The position numbers were made by a program, and so were the translations under genes. A stretch of DNA of 64,000 nt from an uncultured Lachnospira sp. (GTDB lineage: Bacteria > Bacillota > Clostridia > Lachnospirales > Lachnospiraceae), in contig CAKRLE010000001.1 in assembly GCA_934359185.1 (NCBI GenBank), forward strand, positions 124,001-188,000, written 5' to 3'. Below are positions 53,711 through 62,452 of the stretch, in pieces (position 1 is the stretch's first letter; the number at the start of each line of letters is the position of its first letter). Under the pieces are notes generated by a model. It was not told where the DNA came from. It did not search any database and saw only the letters and a program-made list of their open reading frames with translations.

Positions 53711-55408
53711 TTATTCTACAGAAACCAGATAATAATATACTGGCTGTCCGCCCATCTGTACTTCAACATCAACATCAGAGAACTTATCCTCTATAGCCGA
53801 AGCAAGATTCTCAGCCTGTTCTTCACTTATCTCTTCACCATAGTAAAGACTTACAAGCTCAGCATCCTCATTATCCTCTAGCATCTGTGTAAGCATATCT
53901 ATAACTGTCTCATCTATATCCTTGCCTACAGAAAGCAGCCCCTTATCACCTATACCCATAATGTCACCATTATTGATAGTCTTGCCATCTATAGATGTAT
54001 CTCTTACAGCATATGTTACCTGACCTGTTGCAACCAAAGCAAGTGCCTCTGTCATGGCTTCCTCATTATCTTCTAATGAACGCGACTCCTCATAGTTAAT
54101 CATAGCTGTAATTCCCTGTGGAACCGTCTTTGTTGGAATCACAACAATTTTCTTATCCTCCACTATAGATGCTGCCTGATTAGCCGCAAGTATAATATTA
54201 CTGTTATTAGGAAGTACAAATATAGTCTCTGCATTAATCTTTTCAGCTGCATTGAGTATATCCTCTGTACTTGGATTCATAGTCTGTCCGCCTTCGATAA
54301 CCTGATCCACACCGAGGCCTTTAAAGATATCAGCAAGTCCTGAACCTGCAACAATTGTTATAAAGCCAAACTTCTTCTTAGATCCCTCTGTAACAGGATT
54401 ACCGTTCTTAGCCTGAGCTTCTTTTGCAATAGCTGTCTGCATCTCTGTCTGTCTGATTACCTTCTGATTATGCTCCTCGCGCATGTTATCAACTTTCATC
54501 TTAGTAAGCTGTCCATACTCAAGTCCTTTTTCAAATGCCTGACCTGGATGATTGGTGTGAACATGCACCTTAACTATATCATCAAGACTTACACATACGA
54601 TAGAATCACCTATTGATGAAAGGAACTTCTTAAACTCAGCCTCTGTCTGTTCGTTAAACTCCTTCTCAAGCATAATAATGAACTCTGTACAATAGCCAAA
54701 CTTAATATCTGCATTATCAACGGCTGCCCCCTTGCCTGGCATAGATGAGCCTGCCTTAAACTCAGCATTAGGCTCGGTAATCTTAAAGTCTGTAACCTTA
54801 CCTGTCAAAGCATCATACATTCCTCTTAAGACTACAACAAGTCCCTGTCCACCTGAATCAACAACACCTGCTTCTTTTAATACTGGAAGCATATCCGGTG
54901 TCTTGGATAACACATACTCTGCATGTTCAATAATTGCAAGCATTGCAGTTCCTATATCATCTGTCTGTGCAGCAATCTCTGATGCTTTATCAGAAATGCC
55001 CTTGGCAACTGTCAGAATTGTTCCTTCCTTAGGCTTCATAACTGCCTTATATGCTGTCTCAGTTGCTCTCTGGGTTGCAGCAGCAAGATTCTCTACTGAG
55101 AGCTCCTTCAATGTAGACATCTCTTTCGTAAATCCTCTTAAAAGCTGTGAAAGAATAACACCTGAATTACCTCTTGCTCCTCTTAAAGAACCACTTGAAA
55201 TAGCTTTTGCAAGATTCTCCATGCTAGGATTAGCAATAGCACTTACTTCCTTGGCTGCTGACATAATTGTCATAGTCATATTAGTTCCTGTATCACCATC
55301 TGGTACCGGGAACACATTAAGGTCATTAATCCATTCTTTCTTTGCTTCAAGATTCTTTGCACCTGCTAGAAACATCTTCTGTACCAGTGCTGCATCTATT
55401 GTATTCAT
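53711..55408 (-). CDS. fakA: DAK2-domain fatty acid kinase subunit FakA (YloV-like)
   Basis: Phosphorylates fatty acids bound to FakB so that they enter phospholipid synthesis. The 565-residue protein has the DAK2 domain with LNVFPVPDGDTGTNM near 30-42, LRGARGNSGVILSQLLRG, VVDSGGQGLVVVL, then middle and C-terminal DegV-like regions (SIDGKTINNGDIMGIG, SLYYGEEIS). Stands beside the Asp23 gene, as yloV does beside yloU. SD GGAGGAG is about 11 bases upstream. Confidence 0.94.
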   Translation of the reverse strand: MNTIDAALVQKMFLAGAKNLEAKKEWINDLNVFPVPDGDTGTNMTMTIMSAAKEVSAIANPSMENLAKAISSGSLRGARGNSGVILSQLLRGFTKEMSTLKELSVENLAAATQRATETAYKAVMKPKEGTILTVAKGISDKASEIAAQTDDIGTAMLAIIEHAEYVLSKTPDMLPVLKEAGVVDSGGQGLVVVLRGMYDALTGKVTDFKITEPNAEFKAGSSMPGKGAAVDNADIKFGYCTEFIIMLEKEFNEQTEAEFKKFLSSIGDSIVCVSLDDIVKVHVHTNHPGQAFEKGLEYGQLTKMKVDNMREEHNQKVIRQTEMQTAIAKEAQAKNGNPVTEGSKKKFGFITIVAGSGLADIFKGLGVDQVIEGGQTMNPSTEDILNAAEKINAETIFVLPNNSNIILAANQAASIVEDKKIVVIPTKTVPQGITAMINYEESRSLEDNEEAMTEALALVATGQVTYAVRDTSIDGKTINNGDIMGIGDKGLLSVGKDIDETVIDMLTQMLEDNEDAELVSLYYGEEISEEQAENLASAIEDKFSDVDVEVQMGGQPVYYYLVSVE

Positions 55409-55456
55409 TACTAAATAACTCCTCCATTCTGCCAGATTGGCATCCTATACTGATAA

Positions 55457-55816
55457 TTAATCAATTACTCTTACGCCCTCAACGTATATGTCAATCTTTT
55501 TAATCTCAAGACCTGTGAATTCCTGAACCTTATACTTAACATTTTCTATAAGATTGTCAGACACTGTAAGAATGCTGACACCATAAGATACAATCACATG
55601 AAACTCAAGTGTAATTTTATTATCTTCATCTATCTTTACATTAATACCTCTTGTAAGACTGTCACCTTTTAACAGCTTAAACAGACCATCTTTCATGCTG
55701 ACAGCAGCCATACCAACAATACCAAAACACTCTACGGCTGTTGAACCTGCATATCTGGCAATAACTTCGGAATCAATGGAAATCTTACCTAAATCACCAT
55801 TTATATATCCCTTCAT
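55457..55816 (-). CDS. Asp23/Gls24 family envelope protein (YloU-like)
   Basis: A 119-residue protein of the Asp23 family: GKISIDSEVIARYAGSTAVECFGIVGMA and VKIDEDNKITLEFHVIVSYGVSI. The function is uncertain; often linked with stress and cell envelope. SD AGGAGG precedes the ATG. The next gene is fakA. It has a promoter 55868-55896. Confidence 0.93.
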   Translation of the reverse strand: MKGYINGDLGKISIDSEVIARYAGSTAVECFGIVGMAAVSMKDGLFKLLKGDSLTRGINVKIDEDNKITLEFHVIVSYGVSILTVSDNLIENVKYKVQEFTGLEIKKIDIYVEGVRVID

Positions 55817-55867
55817 ATATATACCTCCTAATTATAGATACACACAAGTATCCAATCTAATACTAGT

Positions 55868-55896
55868 ATTATACATAATTCCATCAAATAATTCAA
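55868..55896 (-). promoter_or_regulatory. Promoter of the Asp23-fakA-recG group
   Basis: TTGAAT (55891-55896), 17-base spacer, TATAAT (55868-55873), immediately after the rpmB terminator. Confidence 0.7.
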
Positions 55897-55904
55897 TATA
55901 TAAT

Positions 55905-55940
55905 CCAAAAAGAGCAGACTACTATTGCAGCCTGCCCTTT
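55905..55940 (-). terminator. Rho-independent terminator after rpmB
   Basis: Minus strand AAAGGGCAGGCT (55929-55940) pairs with AGTCTGCTCTTT (55909-55920) with two G-U pairs, loop 8, followed by TT. Confidence 0.85.
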
Positions 55941-55981
55941 ATACGTTATAAATTTTCGAAAATTAATAGCAAATACAAAAA

Positions 55982-56167
55982 CTAAGCGCGCTCAACAGCA
56001 CCTGAACGTAAGCATGATGTACATACATACATCTTCTGTGGTGTTCCGTTAACCTTAACCTTTACAGACTTAACGTTAGCATTCCACTTCTTATTAGTTC
56101 TTCTATGAGAATGGCTCACAGCTATACCAAAGTGAGCACCTTTTTCACAAATTGCACATTTTGCCAT
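55982..56167 (-). CDS. rpmB: 50S ribosomal protein L28
   Basis: A 61-residue basic protein: MAKCAICEKGAHFGIAVSHSHRRTNK, with the CAIC pair and a second CTSC pair that form a zinc-ribbon, the zinc-binding type of L28. SD AAGGAGGTG precedes the ATG. Own promoter and terminator. Confidence 0.97.
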   Translation of the reverse strand: MAKCAICEKGAHFGIAVSHSHRRTNKKWNANVKSVKVKVNGTPQKMYVCTSCLRSGAVERA

Positions 56168-56218
56168 CGATTTACACCTCCTTAGCTCTTTTGGGGGCTT
56201 TTACCCACAACAGAGAAT

Positions 56219-56247
56219 ATTCTAACAGATACAACAACATTTTGCAA
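56219..56247 (-). promoter_or_regulatory. rpmB promoter
   Basis: TTGCAA (56242-56247), 17-base spacer, TAGAAT (56219-56224). The leader before the SD contains GGG/CCCCC pairs that could form a small stem. Confidence 0.7.
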
Positions 56248-56269
56248 CAACTTTTTGCAAAATATTATA

Positions 56270-56437
56270 TTATCTACAAAACATATTAAATCCAATTATC
56301 ATCATAGCAATAATAATGCATACACATAAAAAGACATTATCAGCAATGAACAACGCAAGAAGCATCCCCACTGCAATCCAGAACATTATAAATCCCATCA
56401 GGCGGCAGCACATGAAAAGCCACTCTCCCCATACCAT
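56270..56437 (-). CDS. Small hydrophobic protein after gerW (55 residues)
   Basis: Open frame beginning MVWGEWLFMCCRLMGF, 55 residues, or 47 from the ATG at 56413, which has a better GGAGAG SD (9-base spacer). Two hydrophobic segments (about 14-31 and 34-50) separated by ADN. It is not a known family to me. It lies 20 bases behind the gerW stop on the same strand, with the rpmB promoter 23 bases further on. May be a membrane partner of the gerW group; unproven. Confidence 0.45.
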   Translation of the reverse strand: MVWGEWLFMCCRLMGFIMFWIAVGMLLALFIADNVFLCVCIIIAMMIIGFNMFCR

Positions 56438-56457
56438 GTTCCATATATTATATGATG

Positions 56458-56865
56458 CTATTTATTGTTGTATTCCTTGGCAACTCCATCTATAGCCTCA
56501 TCAACATCTGCATCTGTTACATCCTGTCCATTAATCTTAGATGTAAATTTATCAACAACATCTGGAACCATATCCAATATCTTGGTTACAGTGTCCTGAT
56601 TCTTGATATTGACAAGCTTAGTTGTTCCATTCTGTATAACAAGAACTGCGCTAGGCGAAACCTTTCCTGTCATTGCTCCACCAGCGTTATTTTTCTTATC
56701 TCCTGCAAATGCGCCAGCTCCGACACCAAATGATACATCAACCAAAGGAAGGATAATTGTATCCTTAACTGTGACAGCATCACCAACCACAGTCTTAGCC
56801 GATATAAAAGAATCCATACCCTTAAATAATGACGCTACTGTTTCCTGAAAATTATTCTCTGCCAT
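56458..56865 (-). CDS. gerW: GerW family sporulation protein (YtfJ)
   Basis: A 135-residue protein of the YtfJ/GerW family, needed in Bacillus for normal spore germination. Features: NNFQETVASLFKGMDSFISAKTVVGDAV, PLVDVSFGVGAGAFAG, GGAMTGKVSPSAVLVIQNG and a helical end. It lies with a DUF2953 gene, as ytfI-ytfJ in Bacillus. SD GGAGG. Confidence 0.93.
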   Translation of the reverse strand: MAENNFQETVASLFKGMDSFISAKTVVGDAVTVKDTIILPLVDVSFGVGAGAFAGDKKNNAGGAMTGKVSPSAVLVIQNGTTKLVNIKNQDTVTKILDMVPDVVDKFTSKINGQDVTDADVDEAIDGVAKEYNNK

Positions 56866-56878
56866 ACCAATTCCTCCA

Positions 56879-57784
56879 TTACTTTTTCAATATATATCTT
56901 CTGAACTCTCTGTTAAAGAAGCACCTGAATGCTATTACAGCTGCTCCTATCAGCCTTATCCTGCCTTTAATATAAGCCTCTCCCTCAAAAATCTCCTCAT
57001 TGAAATCCGGGATAATCTCAATATCAGCCCCTATTATACCATAAAGAACTGCAAGATACATAGCTGCCTTGCCTGTTGTCTCTATATCATCAAAGCCGAA
57101 TCTTACATATAATCTGCCCTTGCGCGGTTTTATAAGCTTAAATAGTTCTATTATCTGCCTCTTTATAAATCTTACAAGCTGCTTATAGTCATCATTATTA
57201 AGCACAGCAGACACCTTTTCTGTTGTCTCCCTGACGTTATCCTTCATATGGATAACCTTATCTTTGACATTCTGGAATTTATTTTTTATTTTTTCTTTGA
57301 ACCCGATGGGTTCATTACCTGTTTTATCTATACCATCGGCTTCAGATTCCCGTTTCTCATCTTTTACCGGAATTGAAGCTGTCTCTTTCTTTTCATCCAA
57401 CTGTCCATTATCAAAAGGCTCTGATTCAAATACAGTCTTCGCAGCCTTATCCTTATCCCTGTCCTTTTTCTTTTTATCAGCCCCGGATGAGGATGAACTG
57501 CCATCGCTTTCTGCTTTTGTCTTGGCTTTGTTAAGCCGAATGCCAAACAGACGTATAGCAGACTGCACACCACCATCCTTATCATACCCAGCCTGTATCG
57601 ATATGATGTGCAAAAGCCATGAGCATTTAACAGCGGCATATTTACGCATATCATTATACTGTCCCTCAACCCTGTATCTTATCGGCACAAACAGCACCGC
57701 CAGCAACGCCAGCAGCACAAGTCCGACAAGAACAGCTATGATAATAAGTATAATTTTAATAATCAACAGTAATATATGAAGCAT
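56879..57784 (-). CDS. DUF2953 family membrane protein (YtfI-like)
   Basis: Product of 301 residues: an N-terminal hydrophobic segment (about 1-32, LLLIIKIILIIIAVLVGLVLLALLAVLF), a VPIRYRVEGQYN domain, a long charged low-complexity stretch (about 95-165) and the C-terminal DUF2953-like domain (GRLYVRFGFDDIETTGKAAMYLAVLYGIIG). Partner of the gerW-type gene in Bacilli and Clostridia. A TATAAT lies at 57804-57809 but no good -35. SD GGGGGAG has a 4-base spacer. Confidence 0.88.
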   Translation of the reverse strand: MLHILLLIIKIILIIIAVLVGLVLLALLAVLFVPIRYRVEGQYNDMRKYAAVKCSWLLHIISIQAGYDKDGGVQSAIRLFGIRLNKAKTKAESDGSSSSSGADKKKKDRDKDKAAKTVFESEPFDNGQLDEKKETASIPVKDEKRESEADGIDKTGNEPIGFKEKIKNKFQNVKDKVIHMKDNVRETTEKVSAVLNNDDYKQLVRFIKRQIIELFKLIKPRKGRLYVRFGFDDIETTGKAAMYLAVLYGIIGADIEIIPDFNEEIFEGEAYIKGRIRLIGAAVIAFRCFFNREFRRYILKK

Positions 57785-57822
57785 TGCACTCCCCCATGTC
57801 CATATTATACCTCACTACAATA

Positions 57823-58152
57823 TCAGTGCATTTTCGTTCCAAAGCGAAGATATCCCCTTATGTCAAATGCACCTGTATTAGAATAAACATCATCTATGAT
57901 GTCTCTGACCACCATAAATGCTTCATCTTTTCCATCAGCAAGTCCAACAACATATATTTCACTCTTATGTTTTTTAAAATATGGCTGTAACAGCATATCA
58001 GCCGGAATAATATCAAGGAGATTATCCGTATCAGACGGCAAAGTTATAAGATATGTGTCATAACTAAACTTATTGCTTCTGATTCTGCCAAAAATTTTAT
58101 ATTTGGATCTGGCAGCATTCTCACCTAAATACAACTTCCGATACCACTTCAT
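57823..58152 (-). CDS. Unknown 109-residue protein
   Basis: No family recognised. No signal or membrane segment; basic start (MKWYRKLYLGENAARSKYKIFGRIRSNKF) followed by strand-like LITLPSDTDNLLDIIPADMLLQP and IYVVGLADGKDEAFMVVRDIIDD. SD GGAAGG lies in the end of the preceding gene with a 6-base spacer. It lies 2 bases behind the unknown 461-residue gene, so the two act as a unit. Confidence 0.7.
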   Translation of the reverse strand: MKWYRKLYLGENAARSKYKIFGRIRSNKFSYDTYLITLPSDTDNLLDIIPADMLLQPYFKKHKSEIYVVGLADGKDEAFMVVRDIIDDVYSNTGAFDIRGYLRFGTKMH

Positions 58153-58154
58153 AC

Positions 58155-59540
58155 TCAGCCTTCCATTAATGATTTAAGAATTTCCACTGTAGCTTTCTGT
58201 TCAGCCTTATCACTGCATTGCATCAGCGAAATATTAATATAGCTCTGTATATCCTCTGTATTGTTAAAGAATACTGGAAGCTGCGATAAAACTGTTGCCA
58301 TAACCGCTCTTCTTATCTGAATAGAAACACCATCAAACATCCCAGCCATGCCATCTATGAGCTGCTCACACACCTCATCCGCATACGAATCATCTGGAAT
58401 CATACTGTAGTCTTCATCACCATGAAGCTGTACAAAGTCACTTCCCGACTGCAGTTTGGTAATCTTTCCCAATACCTCAAAATCCTGAACTCTGTTATAT
58501 TGTTCAAGCTCCGCCTCATGGCTCTCTGGAAACTCATGAATAATAAAATCACAATTAGATATTACACCTAATATTCTTTCCTGCTTTCCCTCGAATAAAA
58601 CAAATTTATCCAGAAGTTCTTCTGGGACTTCACCCGCACTTCTCTCAGCTTCATTAATCTGTGCAATAATATCTTTAGCAAGGTCAATCTCTGTATTATT
58701 TCCAAGCGACATTGCATCGCTTAGGACAATTGAATATATATCATTAACCATTGATGCAAGAAGCACAAAACAGTCTGCACAGCTATTCATCTTCTCCGCG
58801 CCTGCTTCAAGAAGCTTATGCAGTCTGTCATACTCATCATTATCAGCCGCTGAGTAATCAGCAGCTTCCAGCTCACGCATGATATCCGCCATCTCAGGAA
58901 AAATATCATCAAAATTCTCAGGCTTTTCAAGCAAAGATGTAGTCTTTAATGAATACATGAAATCATCAATAGTACCTTTCTGTGCACCATGATATAAAGA
59001 AAAAGCCTCTCTTATATGTTCAAAGAATGTGTTCTTAGATATTCTTACCGGAAGCTGCCCGATAACATTAGCTATCTTTCCATTAATAACCACATTATCT
59101 TTGTCTGACAAAATGTAATGCATCAGATCATTAGTAAGGTATGTATTGTAATATGATGAATCAAATGCAGTATCTTTGAACCTGTACTCTATTCTATTAA
59201 GAATATGCTCATAAATCCTTAATCTGTCAATATAAGCCACAACAACATCCATCACATGGATAATACGCTGTCTATAATCCTCTATACACGAAGCTGTAAG
59301 TTTTCCCGCAAGAAGTTCAGCCACTATACCATTAAACTCACTATACATGTCAGCATATACTTCATCATTACAGCCATCCTGATCACGATTCATATCATAA
59401 ACTGTATAATAATTCATTGCCAGTTTAATATATCCCAAAGCATTATACATTGAAGAAATTCCTTTGATATATTTATCAAAGTTATCTTCCATATTCCTGC
59501 CTCTGGAAAGTTCAGAAGCAATGCTACTCAAATCCTTCAT
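58155..59540 (-). CDS. Unknown helical protein, 461 residues
   Basis: Not recognised. No signal peptide or membrane helix. It appears mostly alpha-helical, acidic, rich in Asp/Tyr/Met (IASELSRGRNMEDNFDKYIKG; IIHVMDVVVAYIDRLRIYEHI; YADEVCEQLIDGM). I prefer the ATG at 59540 because GAGG lies 6 bases ahead; ATG 59552 is possible. It lies downstream of lysA, upstream of the 109-residue gene. No enzymatic motif found. Confidence 0.72.
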   Translation of the reverse strand: MKDLSSIASELSRGRNMEDNFDKYIKGISSMYNALGYIKLAMNYYTVYDMNRDQDGCNDEVYADMYSEFNGIVAELLAGKLTASCIEDYRQRIIHVMDVVVAYIDRLRIYEHILNRIEYRFKDTAFDSSYYNTYLTNDLMHYILSDKDNVVINGKIANVIGQLPVRISKNTFFEHIREAFSLYHGAQKGTIDDFMYSLKTTSLLEKPENFDDIFPEMADIMRELEAADYSAADNDEYDRLHKLLEAGAEKMNSCADCFVLLASMVNDIYSIVLSDAMSLGNNTEIDLAKDIIAQINEAERSAGEVPEELLDKFVLFEGKQERILGVISNCDFIIHEFPESHEAELEQYNRVQDFEVLGKITKLQSGSDFVQLHGDEDYSMIPDDSYADEVCEQLIDGMAGMFDGVSIQIRRAVMATVLSQLPVFFNNTEDIQSYINISLMQCSDKAEQKATVEILKSLMEG

Positions 59541-59572
59541 CTCAAACCTCATACCACGAATTGTAACTTATC

Positions 59573-60850
59573 TTATAAATCTAACTTTTTATAGAAATCA
59601 GTATAATCAAATGTCGCAAAGTAATCCTTAGGAGTCTCTGCTCTTCTTATCATCTCAACACTTCCGTCTTCCTTGAGAAGCAGCTCTGCTGAACGAAGTC
59701 GTCCATTATAGTTATATCCCATAGAAAATCCATGTGCGCCAGTGTCATGAATAATAAGATAATCACCTTTATCTATCTTTGGAAGCTTTCTGTCTATAGC
59801 AAACTTATCACAATTTTCGCAAAGTGAGCCAACCACATCATATACATGGTCGCATGGTTCGTTCTCCTTGCCTGCAACTGTTATATGATGATATGCCCCA
59901 TATATAGCCGGTCTCATAAGGTTAGCCGCACATGCATCAACACCGATGTACTCCTTATGAGTATGTTTCTCATGTATTGCCTTAGTTACAAGGCAGCCAT
60001 AAGGTGCAAGCATGAATCTTCCAAGTTCTGTATATATAGATATGTTATCAAGTCCAGCTGGTGAAAGTACCTCGTAGTATACCTTCTTAACGCCTTCTCC
60101 TATAACCGCAATATCATTCTTAGGCTGGTCTGGCTTATAATCAATACCTACACCACCTGAAAGATTTATGAATTCTATATTGATTCCAACTTCTTTCTGG
60201 ATTTCAACAGCAAGTTCAAATAAAATCTTTGCAAGTGTAGGATAATATTCATTAGACACCGTATTACTTGCAAGGAATGAATGTATACCAAAATGTTTAA
60301 CACCCTTGCTCTTAAGAATCTTATACGCCTCAATAATCTGTTCATGTGTCATTCCATACTTGGCATCTCCTGGATTATCCATGATTGATGTTCCAAGCTT
60401 AAACACTCCACCCGGATTATATCTGCAGCAGATTGTATCTGGAAGCTTTCCATCAAGTGCCTTTTCTAAAAACTCAATATGAGTTATATCATCAAGATTA
60501 ATGATGGCATTGACATCATTAGCATACTTGAACTCCTCTTCTGGTGTGTCATTAGATGAAAACATTATCTCACCCGTTTTAAATCCACATGCCTTGCTCA
60601 TCATAAGCTCTGTAAGTGATGAACAATCTGTACCGCACCCCATCTCATGCAGGATATCAAGAATATATGGATTAGGTGTAGCCTTTACAGCAAAAAACTC
60701 CTTAAATCCCTTATTCCATGAAAATGCATCATATAATCTCTTAGCATTCTCTCTGATTCCCTTTTCATCATAAAGATGATATGGTGTAGGGTACTTTTTA
60801 TCAATTTCCTTAAGCTGTTCAAGTGTAACAAATGTCTTCTTTTCTGCCAT
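59573..60850 (-). CDS. lysA: Diaminopimelate decarboxylase
   Basis: Last step of lysine synthesis: decarboxylates meso-diaminopimelate. The 425-residue fold-III PLP enzyme has PLP Lys in EFFAVKATPNP (Lys 56), INLSGGVGIDY (phosphate-binding loop), TELGRFMLAPYG and the catalytic Cys in GSLCENCDKFA near 340. The length is typical. The promoter is at 60906-60934, and no clear lysine riboswitch is visible in the short leader. Confidence 0.95.
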   Translation of the reverse strand: MAEKKTFVTLEQLKEIDKKYPTPYHLYDEKGIRENAKRLYDAFSWNKGFKEFFAVKATPNPYILDILHEMGCGTDCSSLTELMMSKACGFKTGEIMFSSNDTPEEEFKYANDVNAIINLDDITHIEFLEKALDGKLPDTICCRYNPGGVFKLGTSIMDNPGDAKYGMTHEQIIEAYKILKSKGVKHFGIHSFLASNTVSNEYYPTLAKILFELAVEIQKEVGINIEFINLSGGVGIDYKPDQPKNDIAVIGEGVKKVYYEVLSPAGLDNISIYTELGRFMLAPYGCLVTKAIHEKHTHKEYIGVDACAANLMRPAIYGAYHHITVAGKENEPCDHVYDVVGSLCENCDKFAIDRKLPKIDKGDYLIIHDTGAHGFSMGYNYNGRLRSAELLLKEDGSVEMIRRAETPKDYFATFDYTDFYKKLDL

Positions 60851-60905
60851 TTTAACAATTCCTTTCTCAAGTAGTAAATCTAGTTGCTAAATCTCACTGA
60901 CTAAA

Positions 60906-60934
60906 ATCGTATATTAAGCATACTCATTTGTCAA
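60906..60934 (-). promoter_or_regulatory. lysA promoter
   Basis: TTGACA (60929-60934), 17-base spacer, TACGAT (60906-60911), about 50 bases before the lysA ATG. Confidence 0.7.
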
Positions 60935-60949
60935 GTTATTCCGTTGATT

Positions 60950-60990
60950 AAAAGATAAGGAAACAGTCTTAAAAAGACCATTTCCTTATC
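60950..60990 (-). terminator. Rho-independent terminator after the LRR gene
   Basis: Minus strand GATAAGGAAA (60981-60990) pairs with TTTCCTTATC (60954-60963), with inner TCTT/AAGA pairing, then TTTTAAT. Ends the Nudix-SLT-LRR transcript. Confidence 0.85.
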
Positions 60991-61007
60991 GCAAAATCTT
61001 ATATTAA

Positions 61008-61322
61008 TCAAAGATTATAACATCCCTTAAATGCACTCGCATCGACCTTAACATCTTTTCCATACTCAACCTTTTTAAGATTGACACAGTCAGCAAATGC
61101 CTCTGCACCAATTGCTTTCAAACTCTTAGGACATATTACCTCTTCAAGATTAGTACAGTTTTCAAAAGCATTGTTTCCTATGACCTCAACTCCTTCTGGA
61201 AGTTCTACCTTAACTATATCTCCTCTTTCTGCAAAAATATCTTCAGAGATATATGTAAAATCAGTCATATCAATCTCCTTAATTGTCTTGTTGTAAAGAT
61301 AAACTTTAATTCTCTCTTTCAT
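61008..61322 (-). CDS. Short leucine-rich repeat (BspA-type) protein
   Basis: A 104-residue protein with two LRR_5/BspA repeats (about residues 44-66 and 67-90, EVIGNNAFENCTNLEEV, KAIGAEAFADCVNLKKV), a third started at the end. There is no signal peptide, unlike the large surface BspA proteins, so it is probably cytoplasmic or a fragment of one. SD GGGAGAGG. It follows the lytic transglycosylase gene. Confidence 0.85.
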   Translation of the reverse strand: MKERIKVYLYNKTIKEIDMTDFTYISEDIFAERGDIVKVELPEGVEVIGNNAFENCTNLEEVICPKSLKAIGAEAFADCVNLKKVEYGKDVKVDASAFKGCYNL

Positions 61323-61356
61323 ACCATGCCTCTCCCTCTCTATTTAATATTTCAGG

Positions 61357-61929
61357 TTACAAAAACCTGTTATATCCATTTGCATATACATTGTAGAGAT
61401 TATTGGATAATTCTGACGAAACTGTTTCATTATAGCTTTTATAAATGCTTTTAACTTTATTAATATACGATTCCGTCTGTGAAAATGGTGGAACCCCGCC
61501 ATACTTATCAACATTACCATATCCTGAATTATATGCCGCAAGCGTCAGCGTCAGGTCGCCATTATATCTATCAAGCATCCATGATAAAACCTTTGCTCCA
61601 CCCAGAATGTTCTGACTTGCATCAAATGGATCAGATACTCCATAAGCATTACATGTTGCAGGCATAAGCTGCATAATCCCCATTGCTCCACATGATGAAA
61701 CTGCATCAGTGTCAAATCCCGACTCTGCCTGTGCTACAGCTTTAATCAGCTTGGCATCAACTCCTGTCTGTTCTGATGTCCATTCAAATACAGCATCCAG
61801 ATCCTGATTATCTGGTAATGTGTTATATACACTATCAAATGAACTATCAGAATCAACTGTCGTCTGTGATGAAAAATACTCCTCGACTCTGTAAATATTA
61901 CCATCTAGTATTGCTGTTATTGGATTCAT
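61357..61929 (-). CDS. Lytic transglycosylase (SLT domain)
   Basis: Cleaves peptidoglycan glycan strands giving 1,6-anhydro ends. The 190-residue protein has no signal peptide visible; residues 55-180 form the SLT domain: VAQAESGFDTDAVSSCGAMGIMQLMP (catalytic Glu in AESGF), GGAKVLSWMLDRYNGDL and ALAAYNSGYGNVDKYGGVPPF. Such leaderless SLT proteins include Firmicute YjbJ-type. ATG overlaps the Nudix gene stop (TAATG). Confidence 0.93.
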   Translation of the reverse strand: MNPITAILDGNIYRVEEYFSSQTTVDSDSSFDSVYNTLPDNQDLDAVFEWTSEQTGVDAKLIKAVAQAESGFDTDAVSSCGAMGIMQLMPATCNAYGVSDPFDASQNILGGAKVLSWMLDRYNGDLTLTLAAYNSGYGNVDKYGGVPPFSQTESYINKVKSIYKSYNETVSSELSNNLYNVYANGYNRFL

Positions 61930-62363
61930 TACCAGTTCCTGTTCCTTCTCATAATCTCATATTCCGTATACGCTTTTTCAAGGATCTGTCTTTCATTGGA
62001 AAATCTAAGCAAATGATATGCTTCATTATACTTATAATATCCTGAATCCTCAAAAAACTCTTCCCTCTGTGGTTTACTGTAATAACTGTCAGAAGACATC
62101 AGATACCACAACACTGACTTATTAACAACATCTTTGCCAGTTGTAAAATTATAATGTGTTGTATCAATATACTTCCTTATATCAGCAGTGGCTCCGCTTT
62201 CTTCCCTGACCTCTCTTATCGCCGTCTGTTCATGAGTCTCACCACATTCAACTGTACCTTTAGGAAGTACCCAGCCCTCATACTTGTTCTTATATCTCTT
62301 ATAAAGAACAAGTATCTTTCCTCTATATATTACCACACCACCACAGCTTGTTGCCTCTATCAT
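61929..62363 (-). CDS. Nudix hydrolase
   Basis: A 144-residue protein with the Nudix box GTVECGETHEQTAIREVREESGA (residues about 37-59), the GWVLPKG preceding it. Family members hydrolyse nucleoside diphosphate derivatives; the substrate is not known, though GWVLPKGTVE is close to diadenosine polyphosphate hydrolases. Start at 62363 is set by AGGAGG with a 7-base spacer; translation couples to the SLT gene. Promoter at 62404-62432. Confidence 0.92.
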   Translation of the reverse strand: MIEATSCGGVVIYRGKILVLYKRYKNKYEGWVLPKGTVECGETHEQTAIREVREESGATADIRKYIDTTHYNFTTGKDVVNKSVLWYLMSSDSYYSKPQREEFFEDSGYYKYNEAYHLLRFSNERQILEKAYTEYEIMRRNRNW

Positions 62364-62403
62364 TGCAATTCCTCCTGTTATCAGGTGCGACTTTCTTTTA
62401 TTA

Positions 62404-62432
62404 ATTATACAACCCACTTACAGCCTTGGCAA
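62404..62432 (-). promoter_or_regulatory. Promoter of the Nudix-SLT-LRR group
   Basis: TTGCCA (62427-62432), 17-base spacer, TATAAT (62404-62409), 35 bases before the Nudix SD. Confidence 0.75.
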
Positions 62433-62452
62433 CCATTATTTCCCTGTGTATA

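Noticed and set aside
54732..55418. 228-codon plus-strand frame opposite fakA
   Set aside because: No SD, no recognisable domain, and it mirrors a conserved gene; it is a shadow.
60851..60949. Lysine riboswitch in front of lysA
   Set aside because: The leader is only about 50 bases long and too short for the L box; only promoter and terminator elements are seen.
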